DNA of 14,189 nucleotides from contig JAOPVD010000182.1 of assembly GCA_025966295.1 (NCBI GenBank), forward strand, positions 1 to 14,189. Direction: 5' to 3'. Positions within the stretch are counted from its first letter, which is position 1. Every line of letters starts with the position of its first letter. Source of the stretch: Frankiales bacterium. Lineage in GTDB: Bacteria > Actinomycetota > Actinomycetes > Mycobacteriales > SCTD01. Below, in pieces: positions 13,694 through 14,189 of the stretch. The position numbers were made by a program, and so were the translations under genes. Under the pieces are notes generated by a model. It was given only the letters and a program-made list of their open reading frames with translations. It was not told where the DNA came from and did not search any database.

Positions 13694-14189
13694 TCAGGCC
13701 TGGATGCGGAAGACCGCGACGTCCGCGCGGAGCGTCCCGACCCGGCCGACGAGGCGGTAGGTGCCGGCCTGGGCCTGCGCCTTGGTGCCCGCGCAGGCCG
13801 GCTTGGAGCGCTTCCCGGCCCAGGTCAGCGGCACCGCCCGGGTGCCCCCGGCCTCGATCCGGGTGGGGGCCTTGCCCTTCCCGGGCATGCAGTCGTCGCT
13901 GGACCAGATCCGGTCCTGGCCGCTGAAGACCAGCACCTCGACCGCGCCGGTGCCCAGGTCACGCGTGCACGGCTGGGCCGACGTGTTGGTGACGACCAAG
14001 GTGAGCTTCGGCGAGGTGCCGACCGGGTAGCTCGGGGCGTCGGTGGTGGCCGACAGCCGCAGCACCGCGTCGCTGCAGGCCGCGACGGCCGGGGCGACGG
14101 TCCGGGCCGGGCTGGGCCGCACGCTCGTGGTCGGGGTCGGCGTCGGGGTGCTGCCGGCCGCCGAGCCGCTCGGGCTGTCGTTGCCGGCG
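13694..14189 (-). CDS. Secreted or anchored Ig-like beta-sandwich protein, N-terminus outside window
   Basis: The frame is open to the right edge, so the start is unseen; a GTG at 14122 looks internal. The first visible 30 residues are a low-complexity linker rich in Ser, Pro and Thr (STPTPTPTTSVRPSP), typical of an extracellular tether after a signal or transmembrane segment. The remaining about 130 residues are predicted beta-strands with LTLVVTNTSAQPC, EVLVFSGQDRIWSS and AGTYRLVGRVG, and four cysteines that may form two disulphides. The layout fits actinobacterial DUF4232-type or Ig-like exported proteins, but I do not recognise a specific family or function. It lies 78 nt upstream of the Hpt gene on the same strand, so read-through into the chemotaxis operon is possible. 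Confidence 0.7.
   Translation of the reverse strand, partial: AGNDSPSGSAAGSTPTPTPTTSVRPSPARTVAPAVAACSDAVLRLSATTDAPSYPVGTSPKLTLVVTNTSAQPCTRDLGTGAVEVLVFSGQDRIWSSDDCMPGKGKAPTRIEAGGTRAVPLTWAGKRSKPACAGTKAQAQAGTYRLVGRVGTLRADVAVFRIQA

Overview
This is a very GC-rich window with GTG starts, ATGA/GTGA stop-start overlaps and CarD, so it comes from an actinobacterium. A chemotaxis module beside the carD/radA/disA neighbourhood suggests a motile lineage of the Geodermatophilales, Frankiales or Kineosporiales type, but the genus cannot be fixed from the sequence. Coding density is close to 100 percent, and no tRNA, rRNA, CRISPR array, insertion sequence or phage gene was seen.

Left block (1-2792, minus strand): carD, a membrane-anchored PIN/TRAM protein, ispD and ispF (cut by the left edge) form one operon-like run. 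It joins a global RNA polymerase-binding regulator to two consecutive MEP isoprenoid-pathway enzymes.

Middle block (2937-6212): a type III polyketide synthase and a UbiG-like methyltransferase lie on the minus strand. Directly divergent from them are a UbiA-family prenyltransferase and a SCO1-like copper lipoprotein. The two divergent start codons are adjacent, with no intergenic base. Together these look like a small pathway for a prenylated and methylated polyketide, perhaps a phenolic lipid or quinone. The block sits exactly where Mycobacterium has carD directly divergent from lpqE.

Right-centre block (6242-9398, plus strand): an LpqE-like lipoprotein, radA (DNA-repair ATPase) and disA (diadenylate cyclase). 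RadA is known to restrain DisA in mycobacteria. radA appears leaderless, and disA is preceded by 11-bp-phased direct repeats. A secreted SGNH-hydrolase-like protein follows (9499-10278).

Right block (10275-13615, minus strand): a tightly coupled chemotaxis adaptation operon of Hpt, CheB, CheR with a TPR tail, CheW and a small membrane protein, each overlapping the next by 4 nt. No receptor or CheA is visible. At the right edge is an incomplete secreted or anchored Ig-like protein with a Pro/Thr/Ser linker (13694-14189). No gap between genes exceeds 150 bases.
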